Counted from the stretch's first letter, positions 17,098 through 27,069 are shown. The stretch is 64,000 nucleotides of DNA from Streptomyces albipurpureus (GCF_023701525.1 NZ_JAMQAW010000029.1:1-64000); one strand, 5' to 3'. The notes: generated by a model not told the origin, from the letters alone. Numbers and translations are program-made.

Positions 17098-17145
17098 AGC
17101 CATCCTGGAGGCGGTGTGATCAGAGCGACACATCCGCCGGCTACA

Positions 17146-19167
17146 TCAGCTTTCCGGACGCTCCTCCGGTACCGCCTCGACACTCGGGGCGGGATCGGTC
17201 GGCGTTGAGCCGTTCGCTGCGGTGGCACCGTTGGTCAGCGCCAGTTCCTTCGGCGAGAGCACCGGAGGCCGGGTGGAAGGCGTACGACGGGAGGAGCCGG
17301 TCCACGCCGGGCGGGCCGGGCGCTTCACGATCGTGGCGAAGACCTCCGCGATCTGCTCCTTGCCCAACGTCTCCTTCTCCAACAGTTCGAGAACGAGGTT
17401 GTCGAGGACGTCACGGTTCTCCACGAGAATTTCCCACGCCTCGTTGTGCGCGGTCTCGATGAGCTTCTTGACCTCTTCGTCGACCAGCGCCGCGACCTCT
17501 TCGGAGTAATCCCGCTGGTGGCCCATTTCCCGACCCAGGAAGGGTTCGGTGTTGTCGCCGCCGAACTTGATCGCACCGAGCCGCTCGGTCATGCCGTACT
17601 GCGTGACCATGGCACGAGCGGTGGTGGTCGCCTTCTCGATGTCGTTCGCCGCGCCCGTCGTCGGGTCGTGGAACACAAGTTCCTCGGCCGCGCGCCCGCC
17701 CAGCATGTAGGCCAGCTGGTCGAGCATCTCATTGCGCGTGGTGGAGTACTTGTCCTCTTCGGGCAGGACCATGGTGTAACCCAGGGCCCGGCCGCGGGAG
17801 AGGATCGTGATCTTGTGCACCGGGTCGGAGTTCGGGGAAGCCGCCGCGACCAGGGCGTGACCGCCCTCGTGATACGCGGTGATCTTCTTTTCCTTGTCCG
17901 ACATGATCCGGGTCCGCTTCTGCGGGCCCGCAACCACGCGGTCGATCGCCTCGTCCAGCGCCATGTTGTCGATGAGCTTCTTGTTACCGCGCGCGGTGAG
18001 GAGCGCGGCTTCGTTCAGCACATTGGACAGATCGGCGCCGGTGAAGCCGGGCGTACGCCGGGCAACCGCGCCCAGATCCACGTCCGGAGCGACCGGCTTG
18101 CCCTTCTGGTGAACCTTGAGGATCTCCAGACGGCCCTGCATATCCGGACGGTCGACAGCGATCTGGCGGTCGAAACGGCCGGGACGCAGCAGCGCCGGGT
18201 CAAGGATGTCAGGCCGGTTGGTGGCGGCGATCAGGATGACGCCGCCCTTCACGTCGAAGCCGTCCATCTCGACCAGAAGCTGGTTGAGAGTCTGCTCGCG
18301 CTCATCGTGGCCACCGCCGAGACCCGCACCGCGGTGCCGGCCGACGGCGTCGATCTCGTCGACGAAGACGATCGCCGGAGCGTTCGCCTTGGCCTGCTCG
18401 AAGAGGTCACGCACTCGGGAGGCACCGACACCGACGAACATCTCGACGAAGTCGGAACCGGAGATCGAGTAGAACGGGACACCCGCCTCGCCTGCGACGG
18501 CGCGGGCGAGCAGGGTCTTACCCGTGCCGGGCGGGCCGTACAGCAGCACGCCCTTGGGGATCTTGGCGCCGACTGCCTGGAACTTTGCCGGCTCCTGGAG
18601 GAACTCCTTGATCTCGTGGAGTTCCTCGACTGCCTCGTCGGACCCCGCCACATCGGCGAAGGTCGTCTTCGGGGTGTCCTTGGTGATCAGCTTGGCCTTG
18701 GACTTCCCGAAGTTCATGACTCGGGAGCCGCCGCCCTGCATCTGGTTCATCAGGAACAGGAAGACCACGACGATCAGCACGAAGGGCAGCAGTGAGAGCA
18801 GCACCGAGATAAACGGGCTCTGCTTCGACGGCGAGACGGTGTAACCCTTCTCGATGTCACCGGCCTCGTACTTCGCCTGAAGCTTGTCGGCGAGGTCGGC
18901 ACCCTGGGTGCCGATGTAGCTCGCCTGAATCTTGTTGCTGCCCTTGACCTTGACGTCGTCCTTCAGGTCGACCTTGATGATCTGTTCGTCGCCGGTGGTC
19001 AGCTTGACCTGGTCGACCTGGTTCTTGTCGATCGCCTGGACGACCTGGCCGGTGTCCACTGTCTTGTAGCCGCCCGACGAGCCGACGACATTCATCAACA
19101 CGACCACGGCGAGGACGGCCAGCACGATCCACATGACCGGCCCACGGAAGTATCGCTTCACGTCCAT
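17146..19167 (-). CDS. ftsH: ATP-dependent zinc metalloprotease FtsH
   Basis: A 673-residue membrane AAA+ protease that degrades misfolded and regulatory membrane proteins. TM1 spans residues 11-28 and TM2 118-140 with the periplasmic domain between. The AAA module has Walker A GPPGTGKT (211-218), Walker B IVFVDEID (266-273), pore loop MFVG and the SRH region ATNRPDILDPALLRPGRFD. The protease site is HEGGH (433-437). The C-terminus carries a Pro/Thr/Ala-rich tail of about 60 residues typical of actinobacterial FtsH. Gene order hpt-ftsH-folE is conserved in actinobacteria. Confidence 0.98.
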   Translation of the reverse strand: MDVKRYFRGPVMWIVLAVLAVVVLMNVVGSSGGYKTVDTGQVVQAIDKNQVDQVKLTTGDEQIIKVDLKDDVKVKGSNKIQASYIGTQGADLADKLQAKYEAGDIEKGYTVSPSKQSPFISVLLSLLPFVLIVVVFLFLMNQMQGGGSRVMNFGKSKAKLITKDTPKTTFADVAGSDEAVEELHEIKEFLQEPAKFQAVGAKIPKGVLLYGPPGTGKTLLARAVAGEAGVPFYSISGSDFVEMFVGVGASRVRDLFEQAKANAPAIVFVDEIDAVGRHRGAGLGGGHDEREQTLNQLLVEMDGFDVKGGVILIAATNRPDILDPALLRPGRFDRQIAVDRPDMQGRLEILKVHQKGKPVAPDVDLGAVARRTPGFTGADLSNVLNEAALLTARGNKKLIDNMALDEAIDRVVAGPQKRTRIMSDKEKKITAYHEGGHALVAAASPNSDPVHKITILSRGRALGYTMVLPEEDKYSTTRNEMLDQLAYMLGGRAAEELVFHDPTTGAANDIEKATTTARAMVTQYGMTERLGAIKFGGDNTEPFLGREMGHQRDYSEEVAALVDEEVKKLIETAHNEAWEILVENRDVLDNLVLELLEKETLGKEQIAEVFATIVKRPARPAWTGSSRRTPSTRPPVLSPKELALTNGATAANGSTPTDPAPSVEAVPEERPES

Positions 19168-19352
19168 CCATACGGAGCGGATTCGCCCCGTCCCTCCTGC
19201 CCGTAGGTAAATGCTGCTGTGAGAAAAGACTGTTCTTCGGACGGTACCCCAGCATCGTCACCGTGACCGCACGGTACGGCTGACAAACCCGCCCTCCCAT
19301 GCTTCAACGGCGCGAGATGGGCCATGGTTCCCGTTGGCACTCGCCGCTCGGC

Positions 19353-19907
19353 TCAGCCGCCGTAAACGTGGGGCGCGAGGGTACCGACGAAGGGAAGATT
19401 GCGGTACTTCTCCGAGTAATCCAGCCCATAGCCAACAACGAATTCATTCGGGATGTCGAACCCGATCCACTTCACATCGATCGCGACCTTCGCCGCATCC
19501 GGCTTGCGCAGCAGAGTGCACACCTCGATGGAGGCGGGCTCGCGCGAGCCGAGGTTGGAAAGCAGCCAGGAGAGTGTGAGTCCCGAGTCGATGATGTCCT
19601 CGACGATCAGAACGTGCTTCCCCTTGATGTCGGTGTCGAGGTCTTTGAGGATGCGGACCACGCCGGAGGACTGGGTGCCGGCGCCATAGGACGACACGGC
19701 CATCCAGTCCATGGTGACGGTGCTGGAAAGAGCACGTGCGAGGTCCGCCATGACCATCACCGCGCCCTTGAGGACACCGACGAGAAGCAGATCCTTGCCC
19801 GCGTACTCAGCGTCGATCTTCGCGGCGAGCTCTGCCAGCTTCGCGTCGATCTCTTCCTTGGTGATGAGCACCGACTGAAGGTCGGTGCCCATGTCCTTCT
19901 CGTTCAC
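19353..19907 (-). CDS. hpt: Hypoxanthine phosphoribosyltransferase
   Basis: A 184-residue purine-salvage enzyme joining hypoxanthine or guanine to PRPP. The PRPP-binding motif HVLIVEDIIDSGLTL and the flexible-loop segment MAVSSYGAGTQSSG are intact, as are the KGAVMVMADLARAL and FDIPNEFVVGYGLDY blocks. Start choice is uncertain: GTG at 19907 (VNEKDMGTDLQ) is used, but ATG at 19892 (MGTDLQSV) is also plausible. It lies 185 bp upstream of ftsH on the same strand. Confidence 0.96.
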   Translation of the reverse strand: MNEKDMGTDLQSVLITKEEIDAKLAELAAKIDAEYAGKDLLLVGVLKGAVMVMADLARALSSTVTMDWMAVSSYGAGTQSSGVVRILKDLDTDIKGKHVLIVEDIIDSGLTLSWLLSNLGSREPASIEVCTLLRKPDAAKVAIDVKWIGFDIPNEFVVGYGLDYSEKYRNLPFVGTLAPHVYGG

Positions 19908-20066
19908 GCGGTCGCTTTCTTTCGAGCGGGTTCCGGGGATTCCCCGAGTCAGCACAGCCTGGCGAGCCGGGGGGCCGGGCGCACCCCCGGGCCCAGCGCG
20001 GTGCCTGCCTGGGCCTGGGAAGCCGTCCCGGGTGACCTCAGCCGCTGTGCTTGCGCCGCGACTGCG

Positions 20067-21272
20067 TCAGCCTTGCCGGATGACAAGTCTGCCACTCTGC
20101 CGACGCGCCTCGACGCGGCCGGGCAGATTGATGGCCCCCTGCCCCCGCCAGCCGGTGATCAGCCGGTCGACTTCCTCAAGGTGACGGGCGAAGAGCGAAC
20201 CGGCTGGTGCGCCTGCTTCGATCGCGGCCCGGCGCAGCACCCTGCGTCGTACGGCGGGCGGTAGCGCGTACAGCTTGGCGCACTCCAACTGTCCGGTCTC
20301 GTCCCGGACCGAGGCGTCCGCGTCGGCGGCCCAGGTGTCCAGGGCGTCCGCGTCGTCGCGAGAGAGTTGCGCGGTACGCGCCAGGGCCTCGACGACACCC
20401 TTGCCGAGCGCCTTCTCCAGGGCGGGCAGGCCCTCGTGGCGCAGTCGGGAGCGGGTGTAGGCGGGATCGGCGTTGTGGGGGTCGTCCCAGACGGGCAGCG
20501 ACTGGACCATGCACGCCTTGCGGGCCGTCTGCCGGTCGATGTGGAGGAAGGGGCGGCGGTAGCGGCCCAGGACGCCCGAGACGGCGGCCATCCCGGACAG
20601 CGAGCGGATGCCGGAGCCGCGGGCGAGTCCCAGCAGGACGGTTTCCGCTTGGTCGTCGCGGGTGTGGCCGAGAAGCACGGCCACGGCTCCGTGACGCTCA
20701 GCGGCCTCATCGAGGGCGCCGTAACGGGCGTCTCTGGCGGCGGCTTCGGGGCCGCCCGCGCGTCCCACCTGAACGGTGATCGCTTCAACGGGGTCGAGCC
20801 CCATCGACGAGAGGCGGATGGCGACCTCGGCGGCGCGCAGGTCGGAACCCTCTTGCAGACCGTGGTCGACGGTGATGCCGCCGGCGCGGACGGAGAGTTT
20901 GCGGGCCTCGAAGGCGAGGGCGGAGGCGAGGGCCATCGAGTCGGCCCCGCCGGAGCAGGCGACGAGGACCAGGGGGGGCTCCTCGGCCCGGGTGGCACAG
21001 GCCGGGTGGGGCAGAGCTCCGGCCAGGGAACCCGGGCCAGGGGGGGCGGCGCCAAAGGTGCCGGAGCCGGCGCGCGCGGCCGAGCCGTCCGCGCCGGCGG
21101 GCACGGAGGCGGTGGCACAGGCAGCGGCCGTCGCATGGCTCAGGCGGGTGCCACGCTCCGCAGACGGGGCGTGCGACCCCTGCGGAAGGTGGGAGGAGTA
21201 TTCGTTCAGTAGGTCGTGGAGTACGCGGCGGACCGCCAGGCGTATCGCCGCGACCGCTGGATGGGGACCCAT
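20067..21272 (-). CDS. tilS: tRNA(Ile)-lysidine synthase
   Basis: A 401-residue PP-loop ATPase that makes lysidine at position 34 of tRNA-Ile(CAU). The P-loop SGGADS lies at 107-112, followed by ITVDHGLQEGS, LLGHTRDDQAETVLLGLARGSG and WDDPHNADPAYTRSRLRHEGLPALE. The first 24 residues (MGPHPAVAAIRLAVRRVLHDLL) are the normal family start, but residues 25-98 are an Ala/Gly/Ser-rich insertion that pushes the P-loop about 70 residues deeper than usual. Adjacent to hpt, as in many bacteria. Confidence 0.95.
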   Translation of the reverse strand: MGPHPAVAAIRLAVRRVLHDLLNEYSSHLPQGSHAPSAERGTRLSHATAAACATASVPAGADGSAARAGSGTFGAAPPGPGSLAGALPHPACATRAEEPPLVLVACSGGADSMALASALAFEARKLSVRAGGITVDHGLQEGSDLRAAEVAIRLSSMGLDPVEAITVQVGRAGGPEAAARDARYGALDEAAERHGAVAVLLGHTRDDQAETVLLGLARGSGIRSLSGMAAVSGVLGRYRRPFLHIDRQTARKACMVQSLPVWDDPHNADPAYTRSRLRHEGLPALEKALGKGVVEALARTAQLSRDDADALDTWAADADASVRDETGQLECAKLYALPPAVRRRVLRRAAIEAGAPAGSLFARHLEEVDRLITGWRGQGAINLPGRVEARRQSGRLVIRQG

Positions 21273-21543
21273 GTCCGGTGCCCTTCATGGAGAGGATGGG
21301 GGGTGCCTCGGTCGAGTCGGAGCAGAGCTTCGGAGCTTCGGAGGTCTGGTTGTGTTGTGCAGTTCTGAGACTCGAACGCTTCCGAGCAAGGGAAAGTCAC
21401 TCAGAGTGCGTCGATGGTGACAGAACTGAGCCGTTCCCCGAGCATCGCACGCCTAACTACGGGCTACGGTCCCTCGGATGGGTGATGCTGCGCCCTCCGG
21501 GGGGCGTCCCCCGGTCCCCTGAGGGCGCACTCCCATCGTCTGC

Positions 21544-22674
21544 TCAGGAGTCTGCTTTCCGATGCACCCGTGCAACCCAGTCAGCGGGTTTGGCGATCTC
21601 CGCCTTGGTCGGGAGCGTGTTGGGAGAGGTCCAGACCCGATTGAATCCGTCCATACCCACCTCGTCCACGACGGCCCGGACGAAACGTTCTCCGTCGCGG
21701 TACTGCCGCAACTTCGCATCGAGGCCCAGGAGCTTGCGCAGCGCCTGGTCCAGCCTGCTGGCACCGCGCGCCCTGCGCTGCTGGAACTTCTCCCGGATCT
21801 CGGCGACCGAGGGCACCACCGCCGGGCCCACACCGTCCATCACATAGTCCGCGTGGCCTTCCAGCAACGACATCACCGCGGTGAGCCGGCCGAGGATCTC
21901 GCGTTGTGCGGGCGTCTGGACCAACTCGACGATGGAACGTCCGCTGTCGTCCCGCTCGCCCTCCGGACGGGCCCCCGCGAGCGACTGGGCTGCCTCCCGT
22001 AGGCGCTCCAGGACCGTCATCGGGTCCATTTCGGTCTCACCGAGGAAGGCCTGGATCTCGGCCTGCAGGTGGTCGCGCAGCCAGGGCACTCCGGTGAACT
22101 GGGTGCGGTGGGTCTCTTCGTGGAGGCAGACCCAGAGCCTGAAGTCGTGCGGATCGACCTCCAGCTCGCGCTCGACATGGACGATGTTGGGCGCGACCAG
22201 GAGGAGGCGTCCACCGCCGTTCGAGCCGGCGGGCAGTTCGCGGCTGGCCGGCGCGAAGGTCTCGTACTGCCCGAGCACTCTTGAGGCCAGGAAGGACAGC
22301 AGCATCCCCAATTCGACGCCGGTGACCTTGCCACCGACCGCGCCCAGCATCGCCCCGCCGGGGCCGCTTGAGCGGCGGTCCTGCATCTTCTCCAACAGGG
22401 GTTTGAGCAGCTCGCGGAAGCCTGCCACATTCGCCTTGATCCATCCGGCCCGATCGACCACCAGGACCGGGGTGTCCTCGGGCTGATGGCTCTCGGGGAT
22501 CATCCGGGTGAAGCCCCGTACATGCTCCTCGGAAGCCTTGGCATGGCGTCGTAGTTCGGCAACGATCGCGCGCGCCTCGTCCTTGCTCACCTCGGGCCCT
22601 GGCCGCACAAGGCGGGTCGCGGTCGCCACCGCGAGATTCCAGTCGACCATCTCGGCACCACCGATGCTCGTCAT
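21544..22674 (-). CDS. Zinc-dependent metalloprotease, DUF2342 type
   Basis: A 376-residue predicted metallopeptidase of the actinobacterial DUF2342 family, sometimes annotated as F420-biosynthesis associated. The zinc motif is HEETH (185-189) in LHEETHRTQF, preceded by LLVAPNIVHVERELEV. There is no signal peptide; the start DWNLAVATATRLVRPGPEVS is typical. The physiological substrate is unknown. It sits between tilS and dacB, a conserved actinobacterial position. Downstream, 21273-21543 holds nothing recognisable. Confidence 0.88.
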   Translation of the reverse strand: MTSIGGAEMVDWNLAVATATRLVRPGPEVSKDEARAIVAELRRHAKASEEHVRGFTRMIPESHQPEDTPVLVVDRAGWIKANVAGFRELLKPLLEKMQDRRSSGPGGAMLGAVGGKVTGVELGMLLSFLASRVLGQYETFAPASRELPAGSNGGGRLLLVAPNIVHVERELEVDPHDFRLWVCLHEETHRTQFTGVPWLRDHLQAEIQAFLGETEMDPMTVLERLREAAQSLAGARPEGERDDSGRSIVELVQTPAQREILGRLTAVMSLLEGHADYVMDGVGPAVVPSVAEIREKFQQRRARGASRLDQALRKLLGLDAKLRQYRDGERFVRAVVDEVGMDGFNRVWTSPNTLPTKAEIAKPADWVARVHRKADS

Positions 22675-22921
22675 GCGTCAACCGTACGTGGTGGGCCCGG
22701 GCGGCGGTGAGGTGTTGAAAGCCGCCTGGTGGCAGAGGTAACCGGTGATGAGCGCGGATGGGCGGCGATTATCGGGGCCGGAGTGCCGGCGGAAGCTCTG
22801 CCCGAGGGTTCGAAGCGGCGATCGGTCCCGTCCGCTCCTACCGGGCCGGCGTCGATCCGGGCGCTGCTTCGACGCGTCCCTGCCGTGCCCTCACCTGATG
22901 CGCCCGGCGGGCGCCAGGCGG

Positions 22922-24325
22922 CTAGGCCACCAGGGCCGCCGCCAGTCGGTCCAGTGCCGGTTGGGCCTCGTCGCGGGAGGGGGTCTTCCCGGCGAGGAAG
23001 GCGAAGGCCAACAGCCGGCCGTCTGGCGACACCACGGTTCCGGACAGGGAACTCACTCCTGTCAGCGTCCCCGTTTTGGCGCGAACCAGCCCAGTCGCGG
23101 GAGAGGCGTCCGAGTAGCGGGATTCGAGCGTTCCGCTGAAACCGGCGACCGGTAGACCGGTGAGGACCGGTCGCAGCTCGGGCTTGGTCGGATCCGCCGC
23201 TCGGGTGAGCAACGACGTGAGGAGTCGGGCCGAGAGCCTGGCCCCACGGTCGAGGCCGCTGCCATCGGTGAACCGGGCCCCTTTCAGCGGAAGCCCGAGG
23301 CCGACGAGTCGCTGCTGCACGGCCCGGCCGGCGCCGGCGAAACTGGCCTCCTGGCGGGAGGCGATGGCGGTCTGGCGGGCGAGCGCCTCCGCCAGGTCGT
23401 TGTCGCTCTCGGTCAGCATCCGCTCGACCAGCGCGGAGAGCGGGACGGACACCACCCGGGCGATGGGTTTGGCGCTTCGGGGGGCTCGGGTAGCGGCGGG
23501 CTTGGTGATGACACTGATCCCGCGGGCCTCCAGCAGTTGCTCGAAGGAACGGGCGGCGGCCCCCGCCGGGTCGGCGACCCGATCGGAGTCACCGGTGGCG
23601 GTGGGGTCCTTCCGGCCCTGGTCGACCATGAGCGCGGTCACCGGTGCCAGATTGCCGTTCTCACCGATCCGGTGCCTGACCTTTCCCCGGTAGAGCGAGG
23701 TGTCGTAGGTCAGTCGTACGGCCGTTGCCGACCGCTCCCGCAAGACGTCTGCCGTGCGATCCGCGAGGGTGCCCAGCGCGGTCCGGTCGAGGCTGGCGTC
23801 GCCGCCTCCGACCAGGGTCAACTCCCGTGCGTCCGCGGAGAGTACGGCGGTGGTGGGGATGCGGTGGTCGGGCCCCAACGCGGTCAGTGCGGCGACCGCG
23901 GTGGCGATCTTGATGGTGGACGCGGGTGTCATGGGGTTCGCCGCACCCTGTCCGTACAGCTGACGGCCCGTGGACACATCGACGACGGAGGCCGTCCGCA
24001 GGGGACCGAGGCCCGGGTCGCGGAGGAGGGCGCCCAGTTCCTTCCCGAGGCCGGCGACGGCTTTTCCGTCGACCGGTGCCGCCGAGGACCGGTCCGCGCC
24101 GATCGCGGCGAGCACACCGGCCGCGCTGGGGGCGGGGGCGGGACCCCGGGCATCCGAACGGCGGTGATCTTCACCACCTGCCGTACTCCGTGCAGCCGCC
24201 CACTCCTTTTCGGCCTTACGCTGGCCGGAGTCCCAGGGACCGGCCACGGCCACCGCCCCGGCAGCGACCGCCAACCCCATCACGGCGGCGCCCGCGGCGA
24301 GCTGCCACGTCTTGACCACCGGCAC
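22922..24325 (-). CDS. dacB: D-alanyl-D-alanine carboxypeptidase/endopeptidase (PBP4, S13)
   Basis: A 467-residue penicillin-binding protein that trims or cleaves peptidoglycan cross-links outside the membrane. A signal/anchor helix occupies residues 8-30, followed by a disordered linker to about 70. The catalytic motifs of family S13 are present: SxxK at Ser136-Lys139 (ASTIK), SxN at Ser307-Asn309 (SDN) and KTG at 417-419. The GTG start at 24325 follows AAAGGGG at about 10 nt. It diverges from ppa at 24508. Confidence 0.95.
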   Translation of the reverse strand: MPVVKTWQLAAGAAVMGLAVAAGAVAVAGPWDSGQRKAEKEWAAARSTAGGEDHRRSDARGPAPAPSAAGVLAAIGADRSSAAPVDGKAVAGLGKELGALLRDPGLGPLRTASVVDVSTGRQLYGQGAANPMTPASTIKIATAVAALTALGPDHRIPTTAVLSADARELTLVGGGDASLDRTALGTLADRTADVLRERSATAVRLTYDTSLYRGKVRHRIGENGNLAPVTALMVDQGRKDPTATGDSDRVADPAGAAARSFEQLLEARGISVITKPAATRAPRSAKPIARVVSVPLSALVERMLTESDNDLAEALARQTAIASRQEASFAGAGRAVQQRLVGLGLPLKGARFTDGSGLDRGARLSARLLTSLLTRAADPTKPELRPVLTGLPVAGFSGTLESRYSDASPATGLVRAKTGTLTGVSSLSGTVVSPDGRLLAFAFLAGKTPSRDEAQPALDRLAAALVA

Positions 24326-24507
24326 CTCGACCAGCCCCTTTCGCGATCACACACCTGCGTGAGGGACACTTAATCACCAGAACTGCGTCTTGCCGCGAGT
24401 ACGGCACCCCCGGTAAGGGCCATCGGCCACTCGTCTGGGGGTCCGGGGATGTCCCCGGAAGGGCACAGCATCACCGGACGTATGTGTTGATCATGGAGGA
24501 GCCACCC

Positions 24508-25002
24508 GTGGAGTTCGACGTCACCATCGAGATCCCGAAGGGTTCGCGGAACAAGTACGAGGTGGACCATGAGTCGGGTCGAATCCGCCTGGACCGTCGA
24601 CTCTTCACCTCGACCAGTTACCCGGCCGACTACGGATTCGTCGAGAACACCCTCGGCGAGGACGGCGACCCGCTGGATGCCCTGGTCATCCTGGACGAGC
24701 CGACCTTCCCCGGCTGTCTGATCAAGTGCCGTGCCATCGGCATGTTCCGCATGACCGACGAGGCGGGCGGCGACGACAAGCTGCTCTGCGTACCGGCCTC
24801 CGACCCGCGGGTCGAGCACCTGCGGGACATCCACCACGTCTCGGAGTTCGACCGGCTGGAGATCCAGCACTTCTTCGAGGTCTACAAGGACCTGGAGCCC
24901 GGCAAGTCCGTCGAGGGCGCCAACTGGGTGGGCCGTACCGAGGCCGAGGCCGAGATCGAGGCCTCCTACAAGCGTCTTGAGGCGCAGGGCGGCGCGCACT
25001 GA
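24508..25002 (+). CDS. ppa: Inorganic pyrophosphatase (family I)
   Basis: A 164-residue soluble pyrophosphatase that drives biosynthetic reactions by hydrolysing PPi. Active-site features are EIPKGSRNKYEVD, the RRLFTSTSYPADYGFVENTLG block and the metal-binding aspartates of EDGDPLDALV. The GTG at 24508 is chosen over the ATG at 24484 because GGAGGAG (24495-24501) is spaced 6 nt from it and the family normally starts VEFDVTIEIPKG. A strong hairpin follows the gene. Confidence 0.97.
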   Translation: MEFDVTIEIPKGSRNKYEVDHESGRIRLDRRLFTSTSYPADYGFVENTLGEDGDPLDALVILDEPTFPGCLIKCRAIGMFRMTDEAGGDDKLLCVPASDPRVEHLRDIHHVSEFDRLEIQHFFEVYKDLEPGKSVEGANWVGRTEAEAEIEASYKRLEAQGGAH

Positions 25003-25020
25003 CGCCGTCGTAACCAACGC

Positions 25021-25062
25021 CACTACGGGCGGGGCACCCATGCGGGTGTCCCGCCCGTGGTG
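25021..25062 (+). terminator. Hairpin terminator after ppa
   Basis: A 19-bp stem with two G-U wobbles (CACTACGGGCGGGGCACCC against GGGTGTCCCGCCCGTGGTG) and a 4-nt loop starts 18 nt after the ppa stop. There is no U-tract, as usual in this GC range. It separates ppa from the downstream exporter gene. Confidence 0.75.
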
Positions 25063-25182
25063 TGTGGGCAGCAGATCATCTGCGTACGGGCCAGCGGCGG
25101 GGAAGACCCGCATCAGCGCGGCCGCGGGTTCGCGCACATACTGAAGCGACACCGGCGATCAACGAGGGAGCGAGGGCGGCAC

Positions 25183-27069
25183 GTGGTGGCGGAGCCGGAA
25201 GGCCGAGGCCCGCAGGGCCCTGGGCCGAGGGGTCCGAAAGACGCTGCCGGTCGAGATCGCGACGGCCGCGGGTCAGGCCGGCGCGATCAGCCGCCGAGCA
25301 CGGACACCGACGGCCCGCCGGCCGAGGAACCACCGTCCGGCGCATCAGCCGCCGACGAGCAGCCCCCCAGGGATCAGGGCCCCGGTGGGTACCTCTACGA
25401 CAAGCTTCCGCCCGACCGTCCGGGCTCCGAGAGGTACGGCGCCGAGAAGCCCCTCTCCGACGAGGCGCACTCCGCCTTCACGCCCCCTGCGGGCATCGGC
25501 ATCCCCGAGGCGCCCGAGGAGGACCAGCCCACGTCGGAATTCTCCGCTCCGGCGGGTACGGCTCATGAGTCGCCCACGGAACCGGAGGGCTCCGCCTTCG
25601 CCCCGCCCCGTACGTACAGTGCCCGCCACTCACCGCCCGCCTTCACACCCGCACACGGTATTCCCCCGATTCGGCTGACCAAGGACGTGCCCTGGCAGGA
25701 CCGGATGCGCACGATGTTGCGGATGCCGGTGGGCGAACGCCCGATGCCCGAGGGCGCGCAGCGACAAGAAGAGGGTGGCCCGGCCGTGCCCCGGGTGCTC
25801 GACCTGACCCTGCGCATCGGCGAACTGCTGCTCGCGGGCGGTGAGGGTGCGGAGGACGTCGAGGCGGCGATGTTCGCGATCACCCACTCGTACGGACTCG
25901 ACCGCTGCGAGCCCACCGTCACCTTCACCCTGCTGTCGATCACCTATCAGCCGTCGCTGGTGGACGACCCGGTGACGGCCAATCGGACCGTACGTCGACG
26001 AGGCACCGACTACACCCGGCTGGCCGCCGTCTACCGGCTGGTCCATGACATCAGCTCAGCCGACCCCGAGATCACGTTGGAGGAGGCCTACCGCCGTCTC
26101 GCGGAGATTCGGCGGAACCGGCACCCCTATCCCGGTTGGGCGCTGACCGTGGCGGGCGGGCTGCTCGCCGGAGCAGCATCCGTCCTGGTCGGCGGCGATG
26201 TGCTGGTGTTCCTGGCAGCGGCGATCAGCGCCATGCTCGGGGACCGGTTGGCCTGGCTGTTCGCCGGGCGCGGCCTGCCGGAGTTCTACCAGTTCGTGGC
26301 GGCGGCCATGCCGCCCGCCGCCATGGGCGTCGCCCTCACCCTGTCGTCACTGGATGTCCGGGCCTCAGCCGTCATCACCGGTGGGCTGTTCGCGCTGATC
26401 CCGGGGCGAGCCCTGGTCGCGGGCGTACAGGACGGCCTGACCGGTTTCTACATCACCGCCGCGGCCCGGCTGCTGGAGGTCGGGTATCTGATCGTCGGGA
26501 TCGTCATCGGGGTGCTGTGTGTGCTCTATCTGGGGCTGACCCTCGACGCCAGCCTCACCCCCGAGACCGCCGTGCACGCGGTGAAGCGCCCCGAGGTGCA
26601 GTTGCTGGCGGCGATGGCCCTGTCGCTCTGTTTCGCCGTCCTGTTGCAGCAGGAACGGGACACCGTGCTGCTGGTGACCCTGAACGGCGGGGTCGCCTGG
26701 GCGGTCTACGGGGCGCTGGCGGACACCGCGGGGGTGCCGCCGGTCGCTGCGACGGCCGCCGCGGCCGGGCTGGTGGGCCTGTTCGGGCAGATGCTCTCGC
26801 GTTTCCGGTTCGCTTCCGCGCTGCCCTATGTCACGGCCGCGATCGGTCCGCTCCTGCCCGGCAGCGCAACCTACTTCGGGCTGCTGGCCATCGCCCAGGG
26901 AGAGCTCAACACCGGGCTCGCCTCACTGTCCAAGGCCGCCGCGCTGGCACTGGCCATCGCGATCGGGGTGAACCTCGGAGGCGAGATCTCCCGGCTGTTC
27001 CTGCGGGTGCGCGGCGGTACGGACCCGTCCGAGCCGCGCCGGGCAGCGAAGCGGACACGCGGTTTCTAG
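25183..27069 (+). CDS. Threonine/serine exporter family membrane protein (ThrE-like)
   Basis: A 628-residue protein. The first 210 residues are Pro/Gly/acidic and disordered. Residues 245-400 form a DUF1212-like cytoplasmic domain (RVLDLTLRIGELLLAGGEGAEDVEAAM...LDRCEPTVTFTLLS). The rest holds about ten hydrophobic helices split into a ThrE_1-like half and a DUF3815-like half. Corynebacterium ThrE exports threonine and serine; the substrate here is not proven. The GTG at 25183 follows GAGGGCGGC; an adjacent in-frame GTG at 25186 is equally possible. Confidence 0.88.
   Translation: MVAEPEGRGPQGPGPRGPKDAAGRDRDGRGSGRRDQPPSTDTDGPPAEEPPSGASAADEQPPRDQGPGGYLYDKLPPDRPGSERYGAEKPLSDEAHSAFTPPAGIGIPEAPEEDQPTSEFSAPAGTAHESPTEPEGSAFAPPRTYSARHSPPAFTPAHGIPPIRLTKDVPWQDRMRTMLRMPVGERPMPEGAQRQEEGGPAVPRVLDLTLRIGELLLAGGEGAEDVEAAMFAITHSYGLDRCEPTVTFTLLSITYQPSLVDDPVTANRTVRRRGTDYTRLAAVYRLVHDISSADPEITLEEAYRRLAEIRRNRHPYPGWALTVAGGLLAGAASVLVGGDVLVFLAAAISAMLGDRLAWLFAGRGLPEFYQFVAAAMPPAAMGVALTLSSLDVRASAVITGGLFALIPGRALVAGVQDGLTGFYITAAARLLEVGYLIVGIVIGVLCVLYLGLTLDASLTPETAVHAVKRPEVQLLAAMALSLCFAVLLQQERDTVLLVTLNGGVAWAVYGALADTAGVPPVAATAAAAGLVGLFGQMLSRFRFASALPYVTAAIGPLLPGSATYFGLLAIAQGELNTGLASLSKAAALALAIAIGVNLGGEISRLFLRVRGGTDPSEPRRAAKRTRGF

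Noticed and set aside
17446..18795. 449-codon frame opposite ftsH
   Set aside because: Antisense shadow of ftsH with His/Arg/Asp-rich random composition.
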